From positions 1 through 64,000 of the forward strand of contig NZ_VZRB01000040.1 of the NCBI RefSeq assembly GCF_008806595.1: a stretch of DNA of 64,000 nt. The letters run 5' to 3'. The stretch is from Streptomyces luteolifulvus (GTDB lineage Bacteria > Actinomycetota > Actinomycetes > Streptomycetales > Streptomycetaceae). How positions within the stretch are numbered: position 1 is the stretch's first letter; every line of letters begins with the position of its first letter. Below the pieces are notes generated by a model. It was not told where the DNA came from. It ran no database searches and saw only the letters and a list, made by a program, of their open reading frames with translations. Shown piece after piece: positions 32,951 to 40,170 of this stretch. The translations under genes and the position numbers were made by a program.

Positions 32951-33814
32951 TTACTCGGCCAGAAGGTTCCAGACGGAGTCGAACCACTGCCGGTGCGTCT
33001 CCACGAAGATGGAACCGGACGAGTCGGGATCGGCGTCCCGCACGTGGTGCGTCAGCGTGGCGCCGAGACCGAGCACGTCCAGCGCCCTGATCTCGTCCCC
33101 GCTGTCGAGGACCAGATCACGTTCGAGGACCTGGTACAGGCCGTGCAGTACCTCGTCCTCATTGATCACGTAGAGCTTGAAGGTCGGCGTCAGCGGGGCA
33201 TGACGGATCTCCAGCTCCACGGACACCAGCTTCTCGGCCTGCAGATCCCTCAGCACCTGGTGGAGCGACTCCGTGTGCCGCTTGGTGATGTGGCGCAGAC
33301 GGTCCCGCAGCCGCGTGTCGTCCTTGGGGTCACTGGCCCGTGGATAGGGCTGTTCCAGCGACTCCGAGGGCAGCAGCACACGCAGCCGGACCCGCTCGGG
33401 CTCGATGTCGCCGGCCCGGATCCGCTCCGCCTGGAGGCGGATGTGCGCGTCCAGGGACTCGGACGTCAAGGTGTAGACGTCCAGGTTGACTTCGGGCCGC
33501 TCGAACGCCTCGCTGATGAGCGGGCCGAGCGTCATGGGCCGACGCGACCGGGTGGCCCTGGCCGTCTTGGACTGGATGCGCTGGTGCTTGATGACGCGCG
33601 CCCTGCGGCCCTGCCGGTTCTCGATCCAGCCTTCGTTGGCGAGCTCCTGGATCACGCGCTGCACGGTGTCCCGGGAGACTCCGAACTCGGTGGCCAGATC
33701 ACGCTGTGAGGGCAGATCGGCTCCCAGCGAGTACGTCCCGTCGACCATCCGGAGCCGCAGCTCCTCGGACACCTGACGGAAGGCCTTGCCGTCACCACGT
33801 CCCTTGGCAGTCAC
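32951..33814 (-). CDS. GntR-type regulator 1 with unassigned C-terminal sensor domain
   Basis: A 287-residue protein. The GntR winged helix (about 10-76) reads RQVSEELRLRMVDGTYSLG, then LPSQRDLATEFGVSRDTVQR. The C-terminal domain (about 100-285) is neither a typical UTRA nor an FCD domain. Its motifs are LTSESLDAHI, VRLRVLLPSE, HAPLTPTFKLYVINEDEVLHGLY and FVETHRQWFDSVWNLL, shared with the other two GntR genes here. It is divergent from a small hydrophobic ORF across two strong dyads. It probably controls itself, that ORF and the downstream kinase and membrane-protein genes. Confidence 0.87.
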   Translation of the reverse strand: MTAKGRGDGKAFRQVSEELRLRMVDGTYSLGADLPSQRDLATEFGVSRDTVQRVIQELANEGWIENRQGRRARVIKHQRIQSKTARATRSRRPMTLGPLISEAFERPEVNLDVYTLTSESLDAHIRLQAERIRAGDIEPERVRLRVLLPSESLEQPYPRASDPKDDTRLRDRLRHITKRHTESLHQVLRDLQAEKLVSVELEIRHAPLTPTFKLYVINEDEVLHGLYQVLERDLVLDSGDEIRALDVLGLGATLTHHVRDADPDSSGSIFVETHRQWFDSVWNLLAE

Positions 33815-33875
33815 ACAAGGTACCTACCGCTGTCGACCGGCAAGCAAACCAGATCCGGTCAGGCAAGCAGTCCAG

Positions 33876-33962
33876 TCAACTTGCCTGTTAACGGATCAAG
33901 TTGAGCGGGCATGCCTGAAGCAGGCCGTCAACCAGGCAACTGCATAGTCCAGTTGCCTGGTT
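33876..33962. promoter_or_regulatory. two operator-like dyads upstream of GntR regulator 1
   Basis: Dyad A: tcaacttg (33876-33883), 13 bp, caagttga (33897-33904). Dyad B: aaccaggcaactg (33930-33942), 7 bp, cagttgcctggtt (33950-33962), a perfect 13 bp inverted repeat ending 29 bp before the rightward small ORF. The CAACTTG/AGTTG half-sites recur upstream of the other two GntR genes. Confidence 0.75.
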
Positions 33963-33990
33963 CACCGTAGGGCACAGGGGGTGGACTTAC

Positions 33991-34344
33991 GTGGCACTCC
34001 AGGCACTTGGTGGCACGTTCGAGATCGGCGACGTGATCCAGCTCATCGGCGGGGTTCTCGGGCTGGCCGCGTCCGTGGCGGCGCTGTGGCATGCCCGCGC
34101 CGAGGAGAAGATGCCGAAGGACGACGCACGTCGGTCTACGGCCGGAGCATCCGCAGCAGCGGCTCCAGGGAACCGACCACGACATCGGCTCCGGCAGCCT
34201 TCAAAAGCTTGGCTTTCCGTTCATTACGCGCGTAGCCGAGGAACGGCACCCCGGCCTGAAGGGCGGCCTCGTGGTCCGAGGGTGCGTCGCCGATCATCAA
34301 GGAGGCAGAAGGGGCCGTACCCGTCGCCCTCAGAGCACGATTGA
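33991..34344 (+). CDS. small hydrophobic protein, C-terminus overrunning the HAD gene
   Basis: Starts GTG with an aggggg RBS, 177 bp from the divergent GntR regulator 1. Residues 1-45 look genuine: one membrane helix (VIQLIGGVLGLAASVAALWHA) followed by the charged segment RAEEKMPKDD. From about codon 48 the frame runs antisense through the 3' end of the HAD gene for 200 bp and becomes Arg/Pro-rich shadow sequence. The natural stop was probably lost when the HAD gene was joined here, or the tail is tolerated. It is the positional counterpart of the two-helix proteins at 35936 and 37255, although not clearly homologous. Confidence 0.5.
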   Translation: MALQALGGTFEIGDVIQLIGGVLGLAASVAALWHARAEEKMPKDDARRSTAGASAAAAPGNRPRHRLRQPSKAWLSVHYARSRGTAPRPEGRPRGPRVRRRSSRRQKGPYPSPSEHD

Positions 34345-34879
34345 GGCAATGGGGGTCCGGCTTCAGATGCTGGAGGTCCTGGGTGCGGCCGTAGATGTGC
34401 GGGACGAAGCAGGAAACGAGACCGCGACTCGCCAGGTACTTGCGGACCACGCGCGGTGAGTTGTTGGTGGCGACGGCCAAGCGGGAGCCCACAGCCGTCC
34501 AGGTGCGGATCAGCGGGTCGGCGTACGCGGTCGGCATCGCCGAGGACGCGGCCCGCAGTTCCTCCTGGGTGAGACGTTCCTCCAGCTCCGTGACCAGATC
34601 ACTGCCCGGATGGCGGCGGTCGACGGCGCGCAGCACGACGTGCGGGTCCAGGGACTCCCGTTCGTCCTCGGTCAGCAGGCCGTGCAGTCCGCGTCCCTCG
34701 AGCCATTCCACCAGTTCTGTCGCCACCCGCTCCGCCGAGTGCCCGGAGAACAGGCTGCAGATCGGCCCGTCGAAGTCCCAGAGCACGACACGGGCACGTG
34801 CGATCAGTTCCCGGAGCTTCTGGATGTCGCTCTCGGTCTGTGCGGTCACCGGTTCAGTCTGCGTCGTATCAGAGGTCAC
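34136..34879 (-). CDS. HAD-family phosphatase (phosphoglycolate-phosphatase-like)
   Basis: A 247-residue HAD hydrolase with a helical cap. Motif I is VVLWDFDGPI with nucleophile D35 and acid D37. Motif II is VATNNSPRV, motif III LKPDPHCLNRAL, and motif IV MIGDAPSDHEAALQAG. It is predicted to remove phosphate from a small metabolite. Its GTG start shares a base with the TAG stop of GntR regulator 2 (TAGTG at 34877-34881), so the two are translationally coupled and the phosphatase is a likely output of that regulator. Its 3' end overlaps the antisense tail of the small ORF at 33991. Confidence 0.9.
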   Translation of the reverse strand: MTSDTTQTEPVTAQTESDIQKLRELIARARVVLWDFDGPICSLFSGHSAERVATELVEWLEGRGLHGLLTEDERESLDPHVVLRAVDRRHPGSDLVTELEERLTQEELRAASSAMPTAYADPLIRTWTAVGSRLAVATNNSPRVVRKYLASRGLVSCFVPHIYGRTQDLQHLKPDPHCLNRALRATGTAPSASLMIGDAPSDHEAALQAGVPFLGYARNERKAKLLKAAGADVVVGSLEPLLRMLRP

Positions 34880-35751
34880 TAAGAGAGTGTCAGGTCCGTC
34901 GTGATGGTTTCCCAGAGGGCGTCGAACCAACGCTGGGATTCGTCGACGAACGCGGCGTCGCGCTGGCCGGTGCGCTTCTCGAAGGAGAAGAGGAGGGATT
35001 CGGTGCCGAGGACGTCGTACATGTCCATCGTGCCGCTGTCCGTGAACTCCTCGCGGCGCGTGATCATGTAGTACGCGATCAGGGCTTCCTCCTGGTTGAG
35101 GAGGTACAGCTTCACCGGCGGGGTGAACGGCAGCGCGCGGAAGGTGACGCGGACGTCGATGCCGTGCGTGGAGCGCAGGGACTGGAGGTTGTGCTTGAGG
35201 ACATGGCCCTGGGCGTTGCGCTGGGCGAGCCAGCGCTGGTGGACCGGGTCGTCCCCGCCGCGGCCCTCGACCGGTACCGGGAAGGCGAGGGAGATGTCGC
35301 GGGAGGGGAGCAGGATGCGGACGTCGATCGACTCCGGGCGGATACGGCCTTCGTGAATCAGGCGGATCGGCTCGCCGAGGGCGAGCATCAGGGTCTCGGC
35401 GGTGAGACAGGCGGCGTCGACCCGCACTTGGGGCGCGGCGAACGCCTCCGCCAGCCGTGGCGCGAGCCCCACCATCGTCGGCTGCGGCTCGGACCTCGCC
35501 GGGGCCGGTTCGGCGATACGGGGCGGGCTGCCCTTGCTGACGTTGCTGAGGAGGCCGTCCTCCTGAAGTGCCCGCAGGGCCTGGCGGACGGTGCCGCGCT
35601 CCACGCCGAACTCCTCGGCGAGTTCCGCCTGGGTGGGCAGGCGGTCGCCGGCCTTGAGATCCCCGACACGGATGCGCTCCCGCAGGATCTCGGCGATCTC
35701 CTGAGCGGAGAGCCTTCTGCTGCCGTTCACTGCCACGTTCTCCTGGGCCAC
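34879..35751 (-). CDS. GntR-type regulator 2 with the shared C-terminal sensor domain
   Basis: A 290-residue protein. The GntR winged helix (about 15-75) reads QEIAEILRERIRVGDLKAGD, then LPTQAELAEEFGVERGTVRQ. The C-terminal domain contains SIDVRILLPSRDISLAFP, WLAQRNAQGHVLKHNL, FRALPFTPPVKLYLLN and FVDESQRWFDALWETI, close to regulator 3 throughout. The GTG at 35751 lies 6 bp after TAGCGT, a -10 box also conserved upstream of regulator 3, so both are probably leaderless; TTG 35757 and GTG 35730 are alternatives. It is coupled to the HAD gene downstream and divergent from the two-helix protein at 35936. Confidence 0.9.
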   Translation of the reverse strand: MAQENVAVNGSRRLSAQEIAEILRERIRVGDLKAGDRLPTQAELAEEFGVERGTVRQALRALQEDGLLSNVSKGSPPRIAEPAPARSEPQPTMVGLAPRLAEAFAAPQVRVDAACLTAETLMLALGEPIRLIHEGRIRPESIDVRILLPSRDISLAFPVPVEGRGGDDPVHQRWLAQRNAQGHVLKHNLQSLRSTHGIDVRVTFRALPFTPPVKLYLLNQEEALIAYYMITRREEFTDSGTMDMYDVLGTESLLFSFEKRTGQRDAAFVDESQRWFDALWETITTDLTLS

Positions 35752-35802
35752 GACCAAACGCTACAACCCTGATCCATCTATGGGGAGTTATTTGGAAGTT
35801 GT

Positions 35803-35872
35803 TTATGACTAGGGACCAAGTGGGGACAACTACTTCAGAGTTGGTTGCCAACTTGGGTGAGTTGGCGGAAGT
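35803..35872. promoter_or_regulatory. conserved 70 bp regulatory block A with AGTTGG-N3-CCAACT palindrome
   Basis: This block aligns without gaps to 37120-37189. Shared parts are ttatga, ccaagtgg, aact and the palindrome agttggttgccaact (35839-35853). It lies between GntR regulator 2 and its divergent two-helix gene and is the best operator candidate. Confidence 0.75.
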
Positions 35873-35935
35873 TTTGCCTCCTCATCGCACCACCCCCACG
35901 ACCGCCCGCCCCGGAAGCCCGAAGGGGGAACCATC

Positions 35936-36124
35936 GTGCCTGCCATCGCCCTCCTCTCCGCCGTCTTCGTCGTCGGCATCGAGCAGACCGTCCAGTGGAA
36001 GTACGGCGTCACCGGGATCATCGGCCTGCTCCTGCTCACCATCGGCATCAAGGCCAACAGCCCCGCCGTCAGCTCCGTCGGGGCTGTCGTGCTCGCCCTG
36101 CTGGTCTCGGGGCCCGCCCTATGA
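35936..36124 (+). CDS. two-helix VQWKYG membrane microprotein A
   Basis: A 62-residue protein with two hydrophobic segments (about 3-16 and 24-40) and a hydrophobic C-terminus (45-58), and the central motif GIEQTVQWKYG. It is a clear paralogue of the protein at 37255: MPxIA, VGxEQxVQWKYG, LTIGxKA and GAVVL are all shared. It starts with GTG and has a gaaggggga RBS. It is divergent from GntR regulator 2. The function is unknown; a small membrane sensor or effector regulated by the GntR partner is inferred. Confidence 0.8.
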   Translation: MPAIALLSAVFVVGIEQTVQWKYGVTGIIGLLLLTIGIKANSPAVSSVGAVVLALLVSGPAL

Positions 36125-36159
36125 GTGACGAGAGCCCTGGTCAGCCACTGTGGGAGACA

Positions 36160-37068
36160 TCAGCTCGTGAGCACCAGCTCCGAACTGATCGTCTCCCACA
36201 GTGCGTTGAACCACAGGTGCGACTGCTCCACGAACGTCGTGTCCCGCAGCCCGGCCCCCTGCTCGAAGGCGAACAGCATCGACTGGGTGCCCTCGGCGTC
36301 GTACATCTCCAGCTGCTCGTGGTCGATCTCCTCCTCGCGCCGCCTCAGCGTGTAGTACGCGAAGAGCGCCTCCGCGCCGTTGAGCAGGTACAGCTTCACC
36401 GGCGGGGTGAACGGCAGCGCGCGGAAGGAGATGTGCACGTCGATGCCGTGCGTGGCCCGCAGGGCCAGCAGGTTGTGGCGGAGCACCTGGCCCTGGGCGT
36501 TGCGCTGGGCCAGCCAGCGGCGCTGCAGCCTGCCGTCCACCGAGGGGTCGACCGGCGCCGGGAAGGCGAGGTCGATGTCACGGCTCGGCAGCAGTACGCG
36601 GAAGTCGACCTTGGCCGGTTTCAGCTCCCCGGCGTGGATCCGGCGCAAGGGTTCACCGACCGCGAGCGTGAGGGAGACCGACGTCAGGCAGAGAGCGTCG
36701 ATCTCGACGTGCGAGGACGCGAAGGCGGTCGCAATGCGGGGCGCCAGAGCCACCGTGGTGGGCAGGGGCGGGGCTTCGGGGCCGGTCAGCGCTCTGCCGA
36801 AGCCCAGGTCGGGGGCGACGGTCGCGGGGCTGCCCTTGGACACGTTGGTCAGCAGGTGCTCCGACTGCAGGATGCGCAGGGCCTGACGGACCGCACCTCG
36901 CTCGACGCCGAACTCGTCCGCCAGTTGGGCCTGCGTGGGCATGCGCTGGCCAGGCTGCAGCGCACCGGACCGGATCCGGGCGCGCAGTTCGTCGGCCACC
37001 TCGTGGTGTGACGTCTGTGGCCGCTGTGACCTCGTCCGCCCATTGACGGAAGCACTCTTCGGGTCCAC
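36160..37068 (-). CDS. GntR-type regulator 3 with the shared C-terminal sensor domain
   Basis: A 302-residue paralogue of regulator 2. The winged helix (about 22-85) reads HHEVADELRARIRSGALQPG, then MPTQAQLADEFGVERGAVRQ. The C-terminal motifs are VDFRVLLPSRDIDLAFP, WLAQRNAQGQVLRHNL, FRALPFTPPVKLYLLN and FVEQSHLWFNALWETI. The GTG at 37068 follows TAGTGT by 6 bp, the same leaderless arrangement as regulator 2. No HAD gene follows, and its stop is 35 bp from that of microprotein A (convergent). It is divergent from microprotein B. Confidence 0.9.
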   Translation of the reverse strand: MDPKSASVNGRTRSQRPQTSHHEVADELRARIRSGALQPGQRMPTQAQLADEFGVERGAVRQALRILQSEHLLTNVSKGSPATVAPDLGFGRALTGPEAPPLPTTVALAPRIATAFASSHVEIDALCLTSVSLTLAVGEPLRRIHAGELKPAKVDFRVLLPSRDIDLAFPAPVDPSVDGRLQRRWLAQRNAQGQVLRHNLLALRATHGIDVHISFRALPFTPPVKLYLLNGAEALFAYYTLRRREEEIDHEQLEMYDAEGTQSMLFAFEQGAGLRDTTFVEQSHLWFNALWETISSELVLTS

Positions 37069-37119
37069 GACCAAACACTACAACTTCCCGCCATCTTTCG
37101 TCAGTTCCAAAGAAGGTGG

Positions 37120-37189
37120 TTATGAGACGCTTCCAAGTGGAGATAACTGCAGTGGAGTTGGTCGCCAACTTGAGCAACGTGGTCAAACT
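37120..37189. promoter_or_regulatory. conserved 70 bp regulatory block B with AGTTGG-N3-CCAACT palindrome
   Basis: The counterpart of 35803-35872, with palindrome agttggtcgccaact at 37156-37170. It lies between GntR regulator 3 and its divergent two-helix gene. Confidence 0.75.
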
Positions 37190-37254
37190 TTCACAAGGTT
37201 GGCCATCGAGTGACAGTCAGGAACTGTCATCCCGAAGGGGAGAGGAGGACCGCC

Positions 37255-37440
37255 ATGCCACTCATCGCCATCGCGATCGCCGCGCTCGCCGTCGGCTTCG
37301 AACAGCTCGTGCAGTGGAAGTACGGCGCGATGGGCATCGTCGCCTTCATCGCGCTGACCATCGGCTACAAGGCCAAGAGCGTGGCAATCGGCGGGATCGG
37401 AGCGGTCGTCCTCGTCATGCTGCTCGCCCACTCCGGCTGA
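37255..37440 (+). CDS. two-helix VQWKYG membrane microprotein B
   Basis: A 61-residue paralogue of the protein at 35936, with hydrophobic segments about 3-16, 24-38 and 44-58 around the motif GFEQLVQWKYG. The ATG is preceded by a strong gaggagg RBS at 6 bp, which fixes the start. It is followed closely by a hairpin. It is divergent from GntR regulator 3. No known family is recognised. Confidence 0.82.
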   Translation: MPLIAIAIAALAVGFEQLVQWKYGAMGIVAFIALTIGYKAKSVAIGGIGAVVLVMLLAHSG

Positions 37441-37443
37441 TCG

Positions 37444-37465
37444 GGCTCCCTTCCGGAGGGGAGCC
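37444..37465. terminator. hairpin after microprotein B
   Basis: A 9 bp stem (37444-37452 with 37457-37465, one G-T pair) and a ccgg loop start 4 bp after the stop codon. Confidence 0.6.
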
Positions 37466-37490
37466 GGGAGCCCGTTCGGTCCGCACCACC

Positions 37491-37598
37491 GCGCAGCCAC
37501 AACTGAACAACGCGGGTACCGAGGCAGGTACCCGGGCACAGCCACAACTCAATGACAGGCGCACAGTCACAACTGAACAGGCACAGCTACGGATGAAC
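37491..37598. repeat. four imperfect 18 bp direct repeats
   Basis: Copies of gcacagccacaactgaac start at 37491, 37536, 37561 and 37581 with 1-6 mismatches. Spacers are irregular (27, 7 and 2 bp). A gggtacc/ggtaccc dyad lies in the first spacer. They lie between microprotein B and the 3' end of the Eis-like gene. They are not CRISPR-like. Confidence 0.7.
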
Positions 37599-37639
37599 AT
37601 CGCAGGACCACGGTCAGCATCTCCGGCAGGAAGGAGCGT

Positions 37640-38890
37640 TCAGAACATGTCCGGGCACCAAGGTCGCCCGGACGCACGCAGCAGGGCGTCGGCCTCACGG
37701 GCGGCGCCCGCTCGTTCTTCCCGCACCCGGCCGAGCGCCGCCAGCCGCAGCACCGACTCGCCGCCCAGCCAGACGCCGGCGAGCTCAACGACGTCCAGCG
37801 TGAGGTCGGCGCTCCGCGTGGTCGGCGTACAGGACGCGCCCTGCGCCGACGCCTCCAGCAGGTAACGGCCGTCGGCCAGCCCGGCCGCGTCGGTGACCTC
37901 CAGCACCAGGGACGCCTCACGGTCGTACGTCCGCGCCTCCAGGGCCCGTACGACGTCGAGGATCCGCACCCACAACCAGTCCGCCTGCTCGGTGACCCTC
38001 GCTGCCCGCGGGTCCGGCAGGAAGTCCGGAAGCAGGTCGTCGGGGCCGCGCCAGCCGCTCTTGACCTTCGTCACCCAGTCGATCGAGCACAGGTAGTGCC
38101 ACAGGGCACGCTCGGCGGCCGGACGCGTGGCGATCAGCCAGTTCACCACCGCCGTGTTGTGCGGCTGCTTGTCCTGCCAGTTGTCGTCCGCCTCGTACGA
38201 CGCCATGCCCTCGACCTCACCGTCCGCCGAGCGGTACACGGCGTAGAAGGGCTCCTTCCACGACGAACCGATGCGTACGGCGCCCGTGTTGACGTGCCAC
38301 CACCACTCCCCGCGGCTGACGGCGCCCGGCTGGGTGCGGCGCAGCCGCTCGTGCAGGTCGGGGCCGAGCTTGCGGACGTCCTCCGCGTCGAGGAGGTCGA
38401 TACGGCCGCCGTCGTCCGGGGCCGCGCGGCGCGGGTCGAGGCCGGAGCGGGGGACGTCGACGGTCCACTCGGTCATCCAGGTGGCCGGGCCGAAGCCGTA
38501 GCGGCCGTAGATCGGGTACTCGGCGGCGATCAGCGTCGCCACGACGTCCCCGCGTTCCTTCGCGGCTGCCAGGTCCTGCGCCATCATGCGGGTGAGCAGG
38601 CCGCGGCGGCGGTGTGTGGCGGTGACCGTGACGCCCGTGATCGCGTCCGCCGGGACGGGGGTGCCGCCCACTGCCGTGAGCTCCTGCGCGAAGGATCTGA
38701 ACGTCGCGACGCAGCGGTCGCCGTCGAAGGCGCCGAGGTAGCGGCCCGGGGCGAACTGGGTGCGGCGGGCTTCGAGCTCGGTCTTCGAGGGGGTGGGTTC
38801 GCGGAGGAAGCCGGTGTTGACTGCGCGGAGCCAGTCGGTGAACTCGGCTTCGGTGATCGGGCGTACGTCTATGTGGGGGCGGCTGGTCAT
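37640..38890 (-). CDS. Eis-like GNAT-family N-acetyltransferase
   Basis: A 416-residue protein matching Eis-type acetyltransferases: an N-terminal GNAT domain (about 5-150; acetyl-CoA loop VTVTATHRRRGLLTRMM), a second GNAT-like domain (VEGMASYEADDNW, then VNWLIATRPAAERALWHYL) and an SCP2-like C-terminal domain (LEVTDAAGLADGRYLLE). It ends in PDMF, consistent with Eis, whose C-terminal Phe carboxylate takes part in catalysis. The substrate may be an amine or aminoglycoside. The start MTSRPHIDVR has no RBS but follows a TACCGT -10 box by 6 bp, so it is probably leaderless. Confidence 0.9.
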   Translation of the reverse strand: MTSRPHIDVRPITEAEFTDWLRAVNTGFLREPTPSKTELEARRTQFAPGRYLGAFDGDRCVATFRSFAQELTAVGGTPVPADAITGVTVTATHRRRGLLTRMMAQDLAAAKERGDVVATLIAAEYPIYGRYGFGPATWMTEWTVDVPRSGLDPRRAAPDDGGRIDLLDAEDVRKLGPDLHERLRRTQPGAVSRGEWWWHVNTGAVRIGSSWKEPFYAVYRSADGEVEGMASYEADDNWQDKQPHNTAVVNWLIATRPAAERALWHYLCSIDWVTKVKSGWRGPDDLLPDFLPDPRAARVTEQADWLWVRILDVVRALEARTYDREASLVLEVTDAAGLADGRYLLEASAQGASCTPTTRSADLTLDVVELAGVWLGGESVLRLAALGRVREERAGAAREADALLRASGRPWCPDMF

Positions 38891-39014
38891 GGGGTCACGG
38901 TAGGTCGGTGGGGGGTGGGTGTCGCGGGGATTTTTCTCGCCCCCGCCGCCCCTACCCGTCCCGTCCATGGGGGCTGCCGCCCCCAGACCCCCGCTTCGGC
39001 CCTGAAGGGGCCTC

Positions 39015-39132
39015 GTCCTCAAACGCCGGACGGGCTGCGTACAGCCGGCCCGCCCCGGACAGGCAAGCCCCCTCGGGGTGGGCGGGGAATCGGGACGGCC
39101 GCCCTCGTCCTCGAACGCCGCCGGACGGGCTG
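39015..39132. repeat. two copies of a dispersed gtcctc-aacgccggacgggctg repeat
   Basis: Copies at 39015-39037 and 39107-39132 (the second has a cgc insertion). This word is common in Streptomyces intergenic DNA. It lies in the spacer between the asparaginase gene and the Eis-like gene, which has no other feature. Confidence 0.65.
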
Positions 39133-39149
39133 ACTTGCAGCGAACGTCC

Positions 39150-40103
39150 TCAGAATGCCGGCCGGATCTCCCCCACCTCCCGGCCCGCCCCCAGCAGCGG
39201 GGTCCGGCCGAGGTGCTCCAGTACCGGGGACTCGACGCCCATCAGGGTCAGTGCCCGTGCGAGAACCGGGCCCAGGGCCCGGGCCGCGCCGTCCTCCACC
39301 TTGAAGGCCAGGGACCGGCCGTCCGGGAGGGCCACCGCCTGGACCGCCTCCGCGCCCATCTTGGACAGGGCGCCGGGGACCTCGCGCATCAGCCAGGTGT
39401 CGGCACGGCGGGTGCCCGCGACGTACTCGGGGTGGGCGCGCATGGCGTCGGCGACCCGGCGTTCGGCCGTGCCGGGGGCGGCGAGGACGAAGGAGCGGTA
39501 GGCGCGGGCCAGGCCGGTCAGGCTGATCGCCAATAGGGGAGCGCCGCAGCCGTCCGTGCCCACCGCCGCGACCCGCTCGCCCGCGGCCTCCTCCACCACC
39601 CCGCGGATGAGCTGCTGGAGCGGGTGGTCCGGGTCCAGGTAGGAGTCGAGCGGCCAGTCGCGCAGCGCGGAGGCGGCCAGCATCGCCGTGTGCTTGCCGG
39701 AGCAGTTCATAGCCACCCGGTCACGGACCGCCCCGGAGGCCAGGTACGTCTCCTTCTCCGCCATGTCCAGGGGCAGATCCGGCGGACACTGCAGCTGGTC
39801 GGCCATCAGGCCGTTCTCCTCCAGCATCTTCTGCACCAGATCCCGGTGGAAGACCTCGCCGGAGTGGCTCGCGGCAGCCAGCGCCAGCCGCTCGCCCGTC
39901 AGGTCCAGGCCCGCCCGCAGCACGCCCGCCGCCTGCATCGGCTTGTTGGAGGAGCGCGGGAAGACCGGCGTCGTCACATCGCCGAGCGCGAGCTCCACGG
40001 CCCCGTCCGCGTCCAGCACGACCAGGCTGCCCCGGTGCCGCCCTTCGACGAACCCGGAGCGGACGACCTCGGCGAGAACGGGGGGTATGGCGGGCACGGA
40101 CAT
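39150..40103 (-). CDS. asparaginase II family protein (Rhizobium etli type)
   Basis: A 317-residue protein of the PF06089-type asparaginases, hydrolysing L-asparagine to aspartate and ammonia. The family features seen are VVRSGFVEGRHRGSLVVLD at the N-terminus, FPRSSNKPMQ, AAASHSGE, MNCSGKHTAML with the conserved Cys/Ser/Lys set, and GTDGCGAPLLAISLTGLA. The start MSVPAIPPVLAEV gives the usual length, and an upstream extension was rejected. It is not closely coupled to a neighbour. Confidence 0.92.
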   Translation of the reverse strand: MSVPAIPPVLAEVVRSGFVEGRHRGSLVVLDADGAVELALGDVTTPVFPRSSNKPMQAAGVLRAGLDLTGERLALAAASHSGEVFHRDLVQKMLEENGLMADQLQCPPDLPLDMAEKETYLASGAVRDRVAMNCSGKHTAMLAASALRDWPLDSYLDPDHPLQQLIRGVVEEAAGERVAAVGTDGCGAPLLAISLTGLARAYRSFVLAAPGTAERRVADAMRAHPEYVAGTRRADTWLMREVPGALSKMGAEAVQAVALPDGRSLAFKVEDGAARALGPVLARALTLMGVESPVLEHLGRTPLLGAGREVGEIRPAF

Positions 40104-40170
40104 CGGCGGTGGCCTTCCGGAGATCAGGAGACCCGCTCCGGAAGGGCCCCGGGATCGCCGGGCCGCCGCC

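Noticed and set aside
34136..35851. 571-codon leftward frame joining a peptide from the GntR2 promoter region to the HAD domain
   Set aside because: The upstream part is a shadow of GntR regulator 2. The HAD gene starts at the GTG overlapping the regulator's stop.
35803..35950. Coding reading of the conserved block (SELVANL / VELVANL peptides) as start of longer microproteins
   Set aside because: The two frames diverge after about 20 codons and do not reach the microproteins in frame. The microproteins have their own RBSs, so nucleotide-level operator conservation is the better explanation.
37491..37598. CRISPR-like array
   Set aside because: Repeats are imperfect, only four, with spacers of 2-27 bp and no cas genes.
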